Of a stretch of DNA of 64,000 nt, positions 42,642 through 51,487 are shown in pieces (the stretch's first letter is position 1; every line of letters begins with the position of its first letter). Source of the DNA: Parapedobacter deserti (GTDB taxonomy: Bacteria; Bacteroidota; Bacteroidia; Sphingobacteriales; Sphingobacteriaceae); assembly GCF_042646065.1 (NCBI RefSeq), contig NZ_JBHRTA010000003.1, positions 62,001 to 126,000 on the forward strand, written 5' to 3'. A model generated the notes under the pieces. That model was not told the origin of the DNA and searched no databases. It saw only the letters and a program-made list of their open reading frames with translations. Position numbers and translations under genes: made by a program.

Positions 42642-45041
42642 CTATTCGTTCCTCAACGAATCCACCGGATTGGCTGTTGCTGCCTGTATCGCTTGCCAGC
42701 TTACCGTGAACAGCGCAATCGCCACGGCTGCCAGTCCCGCCACGGCGAACATCCACCATTCGATATCGATGCGGTACGCAAAATCTTGCAACCAGTTGCT
42801 CATGATCCACCAAGCCAAAGGGGCCGCTATGCCGATGGCAAAAAGCACCAGCTTAATGAAATCTTTCGAGAGCAACTGCACGACACTGCTTACAGAAGCG
42901 CCCAGCACCTTGCGAATGCCGATTTCCTTGGTGCGCAGTTCGGCTATGTACATGGATAATCCCAACAGCCCCAGGCATGAGATAAAGATGGCAATACCGG
43001 CGAAAATACCGAAAAGCAGTTGCTGTGTCTGTTCCCGTTCGTACAGCGCGCCGAACCGGTCGTCCAGAAACTCGTAGCGGAAGGGGTTGTCCGGAAAGTG
43101 GGCCTTCCAGACGGCTTCCAGATGGCTCAGGGCGGTTCTGGCGTCACCCTCCGTGAGACGAACTGACCACCAGGAATAGCCCGCCGTTTGCATACCCATC
43201 GTTAACGGCACCACCTGCTGGTGCAGCGATTCGAAATGGAAATTCTTGGTCACGCCGATAATCGTACCCTTCGCATCGCCATAGACAAACGTGTTCCCAA
43301 TGGCTTCCTCGGGGGTAGCCCATCCCAGCATTTTCACAGCCGCTTCGTTGAGCAGGAAGGCGCCGGTTCGATCAGACGGACGCGCATCCGAGAAATTGCG
43401 CCCAGCCGCCAGCTCGATTCGGTAGGTGGGAATAAACCGCTCATCGATGGCCAATCCCTTGATGATGGCACCTACCGGCGCCAGCTCGCCGCCCCGCGAT
43501 ACCGAGGCCCCCTGGCCGTCCAGCAACCTGCCGGTGGGGATGCGTGAAGAACGGCCGATATCCATAACGGTGCTATGCTGGAGCAATTGCTGCCTGAAGG
43601 ACTCAAAGGACGTCGAGTCGCCGGCAGCGGGCATCAGCACCACCTGTTCCTTGGAGTAGCCCAGCTTGAAATCTTGTATATGTTGCATCTGTTGGTATAC
43701 AATGATGGTGCAGCTGATCAGCAGCACGGCTATGGAAAACTGAACGGTGACGAGTATCTGCTGCAGCACGCCTTTCTTGACATCCGTAGCCACTTTGCCC
43801 TTGAACACCTTGATCGGCTGGAAAGCCGTGAGGAAAAAAGCAGGATAGCTGCCCGCGACCAGCGCGGTAAACGCCGAGATGCCTAGGAGGACCAACGCAA
43901 AGGTGGGGGTCAGCACCTCGGCAAAGGAAAGGCTCTTCCCCGAAAGGTCATTCAGCAACGGCAAACCAATCGCCACCAACGCAACCGACAGCGCAGAGGC
44001 AATAATCGTGTACAAGAGCGATTCGGCCAGAAACTGCCGAATTAGTTGGCCGCGTAGGGCGCCCACCACCTTGCGCATGCCCACCTCTTTGGCCCGCTTG
44101 GCCGAACGGGCCGTGGTGAGGTTCATGTAATTAATGCAGGCGATGATGAGGATGAAAAGCGCGATGGCCGAAAAGAAATATACGTACCGGATATCCGATG
44201 TCGGTTCGATTTCCGAGTCGGTATGCGAATGTAGGTGGATGTCCGTTAGCTTCATCAGGTGCAATAGCGAATACTTCGACGTGTGTTCGCCCATATGTTT
44301 GTCCTGAAAGGCCGGAAAGGCATCGACTAATCGCTGGGGGTCGTACCCTTCGGGGAGCAGCAGGTAGGTGTTGAAGGCGTTATTGCCCCAGTTGGTCCGA
44401 AGGTTCTCCGTGCCGTAGATGGCCTCGTCGTTCAGTGTAGCGAACGATATCAGCATATCAGGGTGCATGGTCGACTGGGACGGCAGGGAGGCGAAGACCC
44501 CCGATACCATGAATTCCGCCTGATTGTTTACGCGCACGGTCTTACCTACAGGATCCGTGTCGCCGAAATATTTTTTGGCCGTGGGAGCCGACATGAGTAT
44601 GGTATAGGGATCTTTCAGGGCGGTACGGGCATCCCCTTGGGTTACATCCACGGTGAAAACGTCAAAGAAGCCATCCTCGGCAAAAAATATCCGATCTTCG
44701 TTGAACACGTTTTCGCCGTACCGAATGGTTGCACTCGTCTGCAGCGTCCGCACCACGCGTTCTATTTCGGGGAAATCCTGCGCAATTAACGGCCCATAAG
44801 GTGGGGCCAGCTGGGCCAGGTGCAAGCTTGTCGACCCATCGTCGGACAGGAACTCCCGGGACACCCGGTAAATCCGGTCGGCCTTTTCATGGAAGCGATC
44901 ATAATTCAGCTCGTCGTTTACGTATAGCGCAAGCAAGAGAAAGGCGGTTAGCCCAAGGGCTAGGCCCATAATATTGATGGCGGAAAATATCTTGCCCCGC
45001 ACGAGGTTGCGCCAGGCGATTTTGAAGTGGTTTGTTAGCAT
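42642..45041 (-). CDS. FtsX/MacB-like ABC transporter permease
   Basis: 799 residues, intact. It is a very close paralogue of 13709-16105: the same MLTN(Y/H)F start, NEDRIFFAEDGFFDVF, HMGEHTSKYSLLHLMKLTDIHLHS, and RTGRLLDGQ-type segments. The last FtsX domain (RTKEIGIRKVLGASVSSVVQLLSKDF) and the tail (ATANPVDSLRNE) instead resemble the downstream neighbours 40165-42576 and 50002-50493. This suggests local exchange of 3' ends. Confidence 0.93.
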   Translation of the reverse strand: MLTNHFKIAWRNLVRGKIFSAINIMGLALGLTAFLLLALYVNDELNYDRFHEKADRIYRVSREFLSDDGSTSLHLAQLAPPYGPLIAQDFPEIERVVRTLQTSATIRYGENVFNEDRIFFAEDGFFDVFTVDVTQGDARTALKDPYTILMSAPTAKKYFGDTDPVGKTVRVNNQAEFMVSGVFASLPSQSTMHPDMLISFATLNDEAIYGTENLRTNWGNNAFNTYLLLPEGYDPQRLVDAFPAFQDKHMGEHTSKYSLLHLMKLTDIHLHSHTDSEIEPTSDIRYVYFFSAIALFILIIACINYMNLTTARSAKRAKEVGMRKVVGALRGQLIRQFLAESLLYTIIASALSVALVAIGLPLLNDLSGKSLSFAEVLTPTFALVLLGISAFTALVAGSYPAFFLTAFQPIKVFKGKVATDVKKGVLQQILVTVQFSIAVLLISCTIIVYQQMQHIQDFKLGYSKEQVVLMPAAGDSTSFESFRQQLLQHSTVMDIGRSSRIPTGRLLDGQGASVSRGGELAPVGAIIKGLAIDERFIPTYRIELAAGRNFSDARPSDRTGAFLLNEAAVKMLGWATPEEAIGNTFVYGDAKGTIIGVTKNFHFESLHQQVVPLTMGMQTAGYSWWSVRLTEGDARTALSHLEAVWKAHFPDNPFRYEFLDDRFGALYEREQTQQLLFGIFAGIAIFISCLGLLGLSMYIAELRTKEIGIRKVLGASVSSVVQLLSKDFIKLVLFAIGIAAPLAWWIMSNWLQDFAYRIDIEWWMFAVAGLAAVAIALFTVSWQAIQAATANPVDSLRNE

Positions 45042-45109
45042 TTTGTTTATTTTTTGGTATTTAGCTATCCGCCTTGGCGGATGGTTTTCCTATTCTTTAT
45101 CCCATTTCA

Positions 45110-47490
45110 TCACTCATCCCTCAACGAATCCACCGGATTGGCCGTTGCAGCTTTTATGGATTCATAACCCACAGTCACCAGCGCGACGATGAAAGCCAAG
45201 CAAGCTGCTAAACCGAAAATCGTCCAGTTGATATCGATCCGATAGGCAAAGCTATCCAACCATTTGGATGCACCGTACCATGCCAAGGGAATCGAGATGG
45301 CTACGGCCAAAGCCAACAAGCCGATGAAACTTTTTGTCAGCAAATAGACTATGCCAGTGACCGACGACCCTAATACCTTACGGATACCGATTTCCTTGAT
45401 GCGTTTTTCGGCCATGAAAGCAGATAACCCATACAGGCCAAGGCAGGAAATAAAAACACCCAACGCGGCAAATAGGTAAAACAGGTTGCTCAGCCGGTGT
45501 TCACTTTCGTATAGTTTATCCAATTCTTGGTCAACAAACCCGTACGAAAAAGGGAAACTCGGATTGATATCAGCGTTGATTTTCTCCAATGCGCCGAGGG
45601 TAGCCTCCAGTTGCTGCGGTTGTGCCTTGACCACAAACATTCCGCCCCAATTGTTATAAGAAAGTATCAGGGGTTCGATCGCTTGGGTAGCGGGCTTGAA
45701 ATTGAAGTCTTTCACCACCCCGATGATCTGCCCTTTGTTCCCCCATAAAGCGAACGGCTTGCCGATCGCCTCTTCAGGAGCATATCCGATAATGCCCGCC
45801 AATTTTTCATTGATGATGTAATTGCTCGAGTCGTTACGCTGTTTGGAGAAAGGCCGCCCTGCTACCATTTCCATATCAAATACCTCGATAAAGTTTTCCC
45901 CTACGTCCATCATGGGCACAATCAGCTCCGAATCGGGATCCTTTCCCTCGTATTGAAAGTCTACGGTGCCGCTTTTCAGATTCGATGGCAGCATATCAAT
46001 GACGGTGAAATCCGATGTTAGCGGATGGTTGGCCAATGCATCTTTATAGGCAGCCTGCTTACCCCACACTTCACCGTTCATTTCTATATAGACCAAGTTG
46101 GATTTGTCAAAACCAAGGTTTCGGTTCTTCACAAAGCTGAGCTGTTTATAGATGACGATTGTTCCAACCAAGAGGAATATGGACACGACAAACTGCACAA
46201 CCACCAACGTGTTTCTAAACACGATATGACCATTTTTGCCCGCAGTCGGCGCGCCTTTGAGTACGCTCGCGGGACAAAGCCCGATAGGTACAATGCCGGA
46301 TAACTTCCCGATATCAATCCCGTGAGCAGCGCGATGCCTAACATAGCGGCCAATATGTTGATATCAAACAGGCGGATTTCCAACGTCTTGCCGATGAGTG
46401 TATTGAAGCCGGGCAATGCCAACCACACCAACCCTATTGCAATGAAAAGAGACGCGAACGTGATCAGAAGCGATTCTCCCATGAATTGGGCGATGAGTTG
46501 TGCCCGTTCGGCACCGACGACTTTCCTTAACCCCACCTCTTTTGCTCGGCGGGCCGATCGCGCCGTGGAGAGATTCATGAAATTGATGCACGCAACGACC
46601 AGCATGAAGACGGCGACCATGAACAAAGTATCCACATACCGGCTGTTGCTGCGTCCTGCCAAGTCTACCTGTAGGTTGGTGGAGTGCAGGTGGATGTCGC
46701 CCAAGGGCTGTAGTTTGAACGTTGTTTTAAGCATCGATCCATCCACGTGTGCCCAGAAGATTTCCTGTACTTGCCGCTCGATGTGATCAACGGAAGCTTC
46801 AGTATGGACAAACGAGTCATCCATCTTGAGGTATGCATAGTTGACGAAATTCCGCCAATCCTGTTTCGCTTCGTGCATCCAGCTGCCGTGTTCGATCTGT
46901 TCCATCGGGAGCAGGTAGGCGAATTGCAGATGGGAGTTGCTGGGAAGGTCGGCGAGTACTGCCGTGATGGTCAACGGCCGTTTATTTTCCTGTATCAAGG
47001 ATTGGCCAACGACCTCGGTATGCCCAAAATACTTCCTGGCCATGCTTTCCGTGATCAGGATGGCGTTTGGCATGTTGAACGAGTGTTGTTTTTCTCCGTC
47101 TACCAATGCGAATGAAAAAAAGTCCCAGAATGTACTGTCGACGTAAAAGCCCCCTTTTTCCTCAAAGCGATTGCCCTCATGTTCAAACGTGTACTTTACC
47201 GGATGGCTAAACCGCAGGTAGTTGTCGACAGCGGGCAGCTTTTCGATCAGCTCCGGCGCAAGCGGGGGAGGCGCCACCGCCGCCCTGAAGTCTTCGGATA
47301 GACTGCTTGTAATCCGGTAGATTTTCGACGCGTTTTCGTGGAAACGGTCGTAGCTCCGTTCGTTGGCAACCCATAGCAGTATCAGGATGCTTGATAACAG
47401 ACCGATGGATAGCCCGGAAATATTCAAGAGCGAATATGCTTTGTAACGCCAAAGGTTGCGAAATGCGATTTTGAGATAGTTCTTGATCAT
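45110..47490 (-). pseudogene. FtsX/MacB-like ABC transporter permease disrupted by one frameshift
   Basis: The 5' part (ATG at 47490, MIKNYLKIAFRNLWRYKAY) is in frame through TM1, domain 1, FtsX domain 1 (RSARRAKEVGLRKVVGAERAQ) to SGSYPALYLSGFVP. There a base is missing near 46270-46275 (minus strand GTC CC GCG where the family needs two full codons). The 3' part resumes as ASVLKGAPTAGKNG and FRNTLVVVQF, and runs intact to the tail NPVDSLRDE at 45110. Both parts are otherwise well conserved, so the lesion is recent or a sequence error. No slippery heptamer is visible at the site. Translated separately, the 3' part could start at 46222. Confidence 0.85.
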
Positions 47491-47500
47491 AGCAAAAAAG

Positions 47501-49912
47501 TCACTCATCCCTCAATGAATCCACCGGATTGGCCCGGCCGGCCCTCACGCACAGCACTGTGATTAAGGAGCAGGCAGCGGCGAAGATAATGACCGCCACG
47601 GCAATATAAAGTCCGGCATCCTGGTTTATCCGATAGGCATAGCTTGCAAGCCATTTGTCGGCGGCCAGGTAGGTCAATGGCCAGGCAATTGCAGTCGCCA
47701 AGACAATCAGCCATGCATAATCCTTTATGAACAGGAGGGTGATATGTCGTATCCGCGCACCCAGTACTTTCCTAACTGCGATTTCCTTCATCCGTTTGTT
47801 CAACGTGAAGGTCACCATGCCGAAGATTCCCATAAAAACAATGACGAAGTTCAGCACGGTCGCGACGTCCGCGGCACGCTTCAGTTGCATCTCCGAACGG
47901 TACAATGAGGCAAACTGCTCATCCATGAACGTAAACTCGAACGGCGAGTTAGGCAGTAATTCGTTCCATTGGTTTTTGATGAGCGCCACGGTGTTGGCCA
48001 TATCCGTCGTGTTGAGTTTCAATGATAGGTATCGGTATGACCTGAAGTCCCGCACATGGAAAAACGCAATCGGCTCGATCTGTTCCTGCAGGCTCGAATA
48101 GTTGAAATCCTTGACCACTCCCGCAATAATGACTTCATTGCCTGATGCTACATCGCGGATTTTCTGGTTTACGGCCGACTCAACGGTCAGCCCGAGGGCG
48201 TTCACCGCCGATTCGTTCAATACAATCTGGCCGGGGATATAGCCACCCGATTGCGCAAAGCAGCTACCCGTCAACATGGTCATGCCAAATGTGCTCGCAT
48301 AATGCTCATCAGCTCCCATGGAAATGATAGGTGCTTTCGGTCCTTCGCCGGTAGCCACCTGTAAGCTAAAAGCATTCGGGGGTTGCCTATTGGGTACCTC
48401 GAAGGACAGTGTGGCATCCTTAACCGAAGTCAATTGTAACAGGTCTTGTTGCACAGCCATCATCTTATGGACGCCTTCGTCGTCCCACTGTTTTGGGAAG
48501 GCTGTAATGACCATCACCTGGTCCTTGTCGTAGCCGATGTCTTTGGCGAAAATAAAGCGCACTTGACGGGATACGGTCAAAGCTCCGATGAATGCCGCAA
48601 TGGCTAGCGTGAATTGTACCGTCAACATGGATTTCCGCAACGACAAGCCTCCCTTGGTCGTGTCGATCTTGCCTTTGACGGCCACGACCATATTGGCCGT
48701 ACTCAGTACAAATGCAGGGTAAATTCCCGCGGCAAGTCCCGTTAGGGCAACCAATGCCGTCAAGAAGCACACCGGCCCCCAGCCGAAGTGGAATACCGAT
48801 GTCAGCTGGGTGTTCAGGATTTCATCGAACACCGGCCGTAAAACCTCGTAAAGCGGTAGGGACAGGGTCGCGGCAAATGCCGTCAGCAAGAGTGCTTCAC
48901 CGAGGAACTGGGCCACCAACTGTTTTTTGGCGCCACCGAACACCTTGCGCAGGCCGATTTCTTTGAGCCGAGTTGCTGCGGTACCAACACTGATGTTGAC
49001 GAAGTTGATGATAGCCATCAACAAGATAAACAGAGCAGATGCAGATAGGATGATGATCATTTTCCGCGCAGCGCCGTTATTGTCATTCAAGTAGTAATCT
49101 TTCAGGGCTGCCAGTTCGACGGTCAAGTTCTGTTGGATATTTTCCGGGGTATGCGTGGCAAGTATTTGCCGGAAGGGACGGGTTAGATCTGCCGGAACGA
49201 CACCCGGTTGCAGCTGGATTAAACCGATTTCGAAGGGATTGTTCCAATTTGACAACGGTTCGCCGGAACCGTAATATAAACTTCCTGCTGCCGGGACAAA
49301 AATGGTAAGGACATCACCGGTCAGTCGGGTGACCGAGTTGTAGGGCAGATCGGCAATCACTGCCGATACCACATAATCTTGCTTGACCCCATTGACCGTG
49401 GTGTGGATGCTGATGGTTTCGTCCGTGGCATCTTTTTTCCCGAAAAGCTTTATTGCTACAGATTCGGTGATAACGGCGGAATGGTTGTCTGTAAACGGGT
49501 GTTGTTTGTCGCCATACAATACCGGAAACCCATACATGTTTACAAGCGTGGTATCGCCGATGGCTATATTTTCCATGAAGTGGTTTTCCCCAGCCGAAAC
49601 GACATTGGTTACCGGGTTGTAACGATAGAAATTGGCCACCAAAGACGGGTACTCCTCGTACACCGTCTTGGCCAACGGACCCAGCGTGGTGATGTCAAGT
49701 CCGCCGCCTTCGGCCTCCCCCCAATCGCTCTTGATGAGATACTGGTGGTCTACGCTCTTGAGCGAGCGGTTAACTGCATATTGGTTCAGCACATAAATAC
49801 CGATGACCATAGCAAAGGTGATGCCCAGCGCAAGGCACAGTACATGGATGACCGAATAGAATTTATGTTTTACCAGATACCGCCAAGCGGTTTTGAAATA
49901 GTTTTGTAACAT
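47501..49912 (-). CDS. FtsX/MacB-like ABC transporter permease (divergent)
   Basis: 803 residues, intact. TM1 near 21-43 (LCLALGITFAMVIGIYVL). Domain 1 has VVSAVIADLPYNSVTRLTGD. FtsX domain 1 near 285-410 (VNISVGTAATRLKEIGLRKVFGGAKK). The last FtsX domain is the most divergent of the set (KRMKEIAVRKVLGARIRHITLLFIKDYAW; PLTYLAADKWLASYAYRINQDAG), yet the tail NPVDSLRDE is kept. It starts 89 bp after the mini-permease and ends 10 bp before the frameshifted copy, the tightest spacing in the array. Confidence 0.92.
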   Translation of the reverse strand: MLQNYFKTAWRYLVKHKFYSVIHVLCLALGITFAMVIGIYVLNQYAVNRSLKSVDHQYLIKSDWGEAEGGGLDITTLGPLAKTVYEEYPSLVANFYRYNPVTNVVSAGENHFMENIAIGDTTLVNMYGFPVLYGDKQHPFTDNHSAVITESVAIKLFGKKDATDETISIHTTVNGVKQDYVVSAVIADLPYNSVTRLTGDVLTIFVPAAGSLYYGSGEPLSNWNNPFEIGLIQLQPGVVPADLTRPFRQILATHTPENIQQNLTVELAALKDYYLNDNNGAARKMIIILSASALFILLMAIINFVNISVGTAATRLKEIGLRKVFGGAKKQLVAQFLGEALLLTAFAATLSLPLYEVLRPVFDEILNTQLTSVFHFGWGPVCFLTALVALTGLAAGIYPAFVLSTANMVVAVKGKIDTTKGGLSLRKSMLTVQFTLAIAAFIGALTVSRQVRFIFAKDIGYDKDQVMVITAFPKQWDDEGVHKMMAVQQDLLQLTSVKDATLSFEVPNRQPPNAFSLQVATGEGPKAPIISMGADEHYASTFGMTMLTGSCFAQSGGYIPGQIVLNESAVNALGLTVESAVNQKIRDVASGNEVIIAGVVKDFNYSSLQEQIEPIAFFHVRDFRSYRYLSLKLNTTDMANTVALIKNQWNELLPNSPFEFTFMDEQFASLYRSEMQLKRAADVATVLNFVIVFMGIFGMVTFTLNKRMKEIAVRKVLGARIRHITLLFIKDYAWLIVLATAIAWPLTYLAADKWLASYAYRINQDAGLYIAVAVIIFAAACSLITVLCVRAGRANPVDSLRDE

Positions 49913-50001
49913 TATAATTTGTTTTTGATCCTTATTACAGCTTTCCTCCCTTTCGGTCAGATGGTTTGATCATGTTTTGGCCATTAGAAAACTTCCATTA
50001 A

Positions 50002-50493
50002 TCACTCATCCCTCAATGAATCCACCGGACTGGCTGTTGCTGCCCGTATCGCTTGCCAGCTAACCGTGAGCAGCGCAATCACTACGGCCGCCAGTCCCGC
50101 CACGGCGAACATCTGCCACTGGATGCCGATGCGATACGCAAAGTCCTGCAACCATTTGTTCATTGCCCACCAAGCGATGGGGGAAGCGATGACCACGGGT
50201 ATGTCTTCCTTCGCTTCGTCCAACAGGAACATGCGGGTGTTGTCCTCGAAATTGAACTTAATGGGGCTGCTGTAGTTACCTTCCACCTGCTCACCTGACT
50301 TGATGGTTTGGTAAACGGTATAGCGTTGCCCGATGTAGTCATGGAAATTGTCGATGCTCCGTTCGTGTTGTACCCAGAGCAAAATCATGAGACAGCATGC
50401 CATGGCCAAAGCTAATCCAACGACATTGATCAACCCGAAAGACTTGTTTTGCCATAACTGGCGCCAGGCGGTTTTGAAGAAGTTGTATAACAT
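50002..50493 (-). pseudogene. In-frame mini-permease (internal deletion)
   Basis: From the ATG at 50493 (MLYNFFKTAWRQLWQNKSF) an uninterrupted 163-residue frame remains. It holds TM1 and about 60 residues of periplasmic domain 1 (to LLDEAKEDIP), joined at about 50200 directly to the final FtsX segment (VVIASPIAWWAMNKWLQDFAYRI) and the tail SPVDSLRDE. About 640 residues are missing but the frame is kept, so a small membrane protein could still be made. The coupling segment KEIGIRKVLGA is absent, so it cannot work as a normal ABC permease. Confidence 0.8.
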
Positions 50494-50543
50494 GACGTTT
50501 ATTTTCGTGTCAGCGCACCTTCGCGATGCAGCTTTTTTGTTCA

Positions 50544-51383
50544 TCAAGGATGCTGTAAACCCAGAAAGGGCGCCAAACCGGCCCAGACCGCTGGGAAATT
50601 GCAGAAGAATATAACATGGTGGCATCCGGGTATGACGGCGACCTGCGCCTGCGAAAGGTACTTGGAGCATTGGATAAACGCATCCAAGGTATTATACCCA
50701 TCATTGTCCCCATTCATAAGCAATACCGGGCATTGAATTTTTTCAAACGTCTCTTTACTCATATATTCGTTATTGTACATATCCGAGAGCATGGATAGTG
50801 ATTCGTTCCATCTTTCCGGCTCTGGCATCAGTTTGAGCCGACCGGCGAAAAAAGTGGAGTCGGAAGCCATTAACGATTCTGCGGTATAGTTAAATTGATT
50901 CTCTTCTCGGTCCTTTGGTTTGTCTCCAATCCCCATAGCTACAACTTTTTTTACGGTTTGTGGATATAAAGCTGCCAATTTCAGCGCACTATGTCCACCA
51001 TCACTGAAACCGATTACGATTACGCTGTCTTGGGTTACCGCACGGATTACCTGATACGCGTCGTCAGCCCGTTGCTGATAGGAATAAGGTGTATTACCGA
51101 TCTCCGACTTACCGTGGCCCCGGATACCAATACAGATAACCTGAAAATGATCGGCCAACTTAACAATAAGTGGGGTGAATTCATCGATGTAGCCATAAAC
51201 CCCTCCATGAAGCATCACGAGTGGTTGTCCTTCGCCATATACCTCATAATAAATATTGGCATCACCAACATTCAGATAGTGCCCAGCCTCTGGGTTGCTT
51301 CCGTAGGGGATATCTTGGGCAACGACGTAATGGCTTGCCATTCCAATTAGTAGGCAAGTCATGATTTTTCTTAACGTTTTCAT
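50544..51383 (-). CDS. Secreted or periplasmic alpha/beta-hydrolase
   Basis: 279 residues. N-terminal signal (about 1-23, LLIGMASHYVVAQ). Alpha/beta-hydrolase fold: oxyanion HGG (59-61), nucleophile elbow GFSDGG with S127, acid D226 or D228 in MNGDNDGYN, and base H255 or H256 in PGCHHVIF. The RGHGKS segment (88-93) is typical of the esterase/epoxide-hydrolase/haloperoxidase group. The substrate is unknown. It is the only non-permease gene inside the array downstream of the ATPase. A worn permease tail (about 51418-51440) lies in its upstream spacer, so it probably filled the place of a lost permease. Confidence 0.88.
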   Translation of the reverse strand: MKTLRKIMTCLLIGMASHYVVAQDIPYGSNPEAGHYLNVGDANIYYEVYGEGQPLVMLHGGVYGYIDEFTPLIVKLADHFQVICIGIRGHGKSEIGNTPYSYQQRADDAYQVIRAVTQDSVIVIGFSDGGHSALKLAALYPQTVKKVVAMGIGDKPKDREENQFNYTAESLMASDSTFFAGRLKLMPEPERWNESLSMLSDMYNNEYMSKETFEKIQCPVLLMNGDNDGYNTLDAFIQCSKYLSQAQVAVIPGCHHVIFFCNFPAVWAGLAPFLGLQHP

Positions 51384-51487
51384 AAGAAACTGATTTTTTA
51401 TCTACTAATTCATCTCATCATCCATCTTTCAAACTATCCTATCCCGGTCTCGCCTCAGGAGAAACAGGATTTCCGCCTTGCATGACG

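Noticed and set aside
42577..42813. N-terminal extension of the permease 40165-42576 by 79 codons
   Set aside because: The extension lies in the spacer and in another frame of the neighbouring permease's 3' end, has no family similarity, and the standard start MLQNHLKTAWRN is at 42576.
46260..46290. Programmed ribosomal frameshift in the permease at 45110-47490
   Set aside because: No slippery heptamer or evident downstream structure; the other family members encode the same region in one frame, so a simple deletion is more likely.
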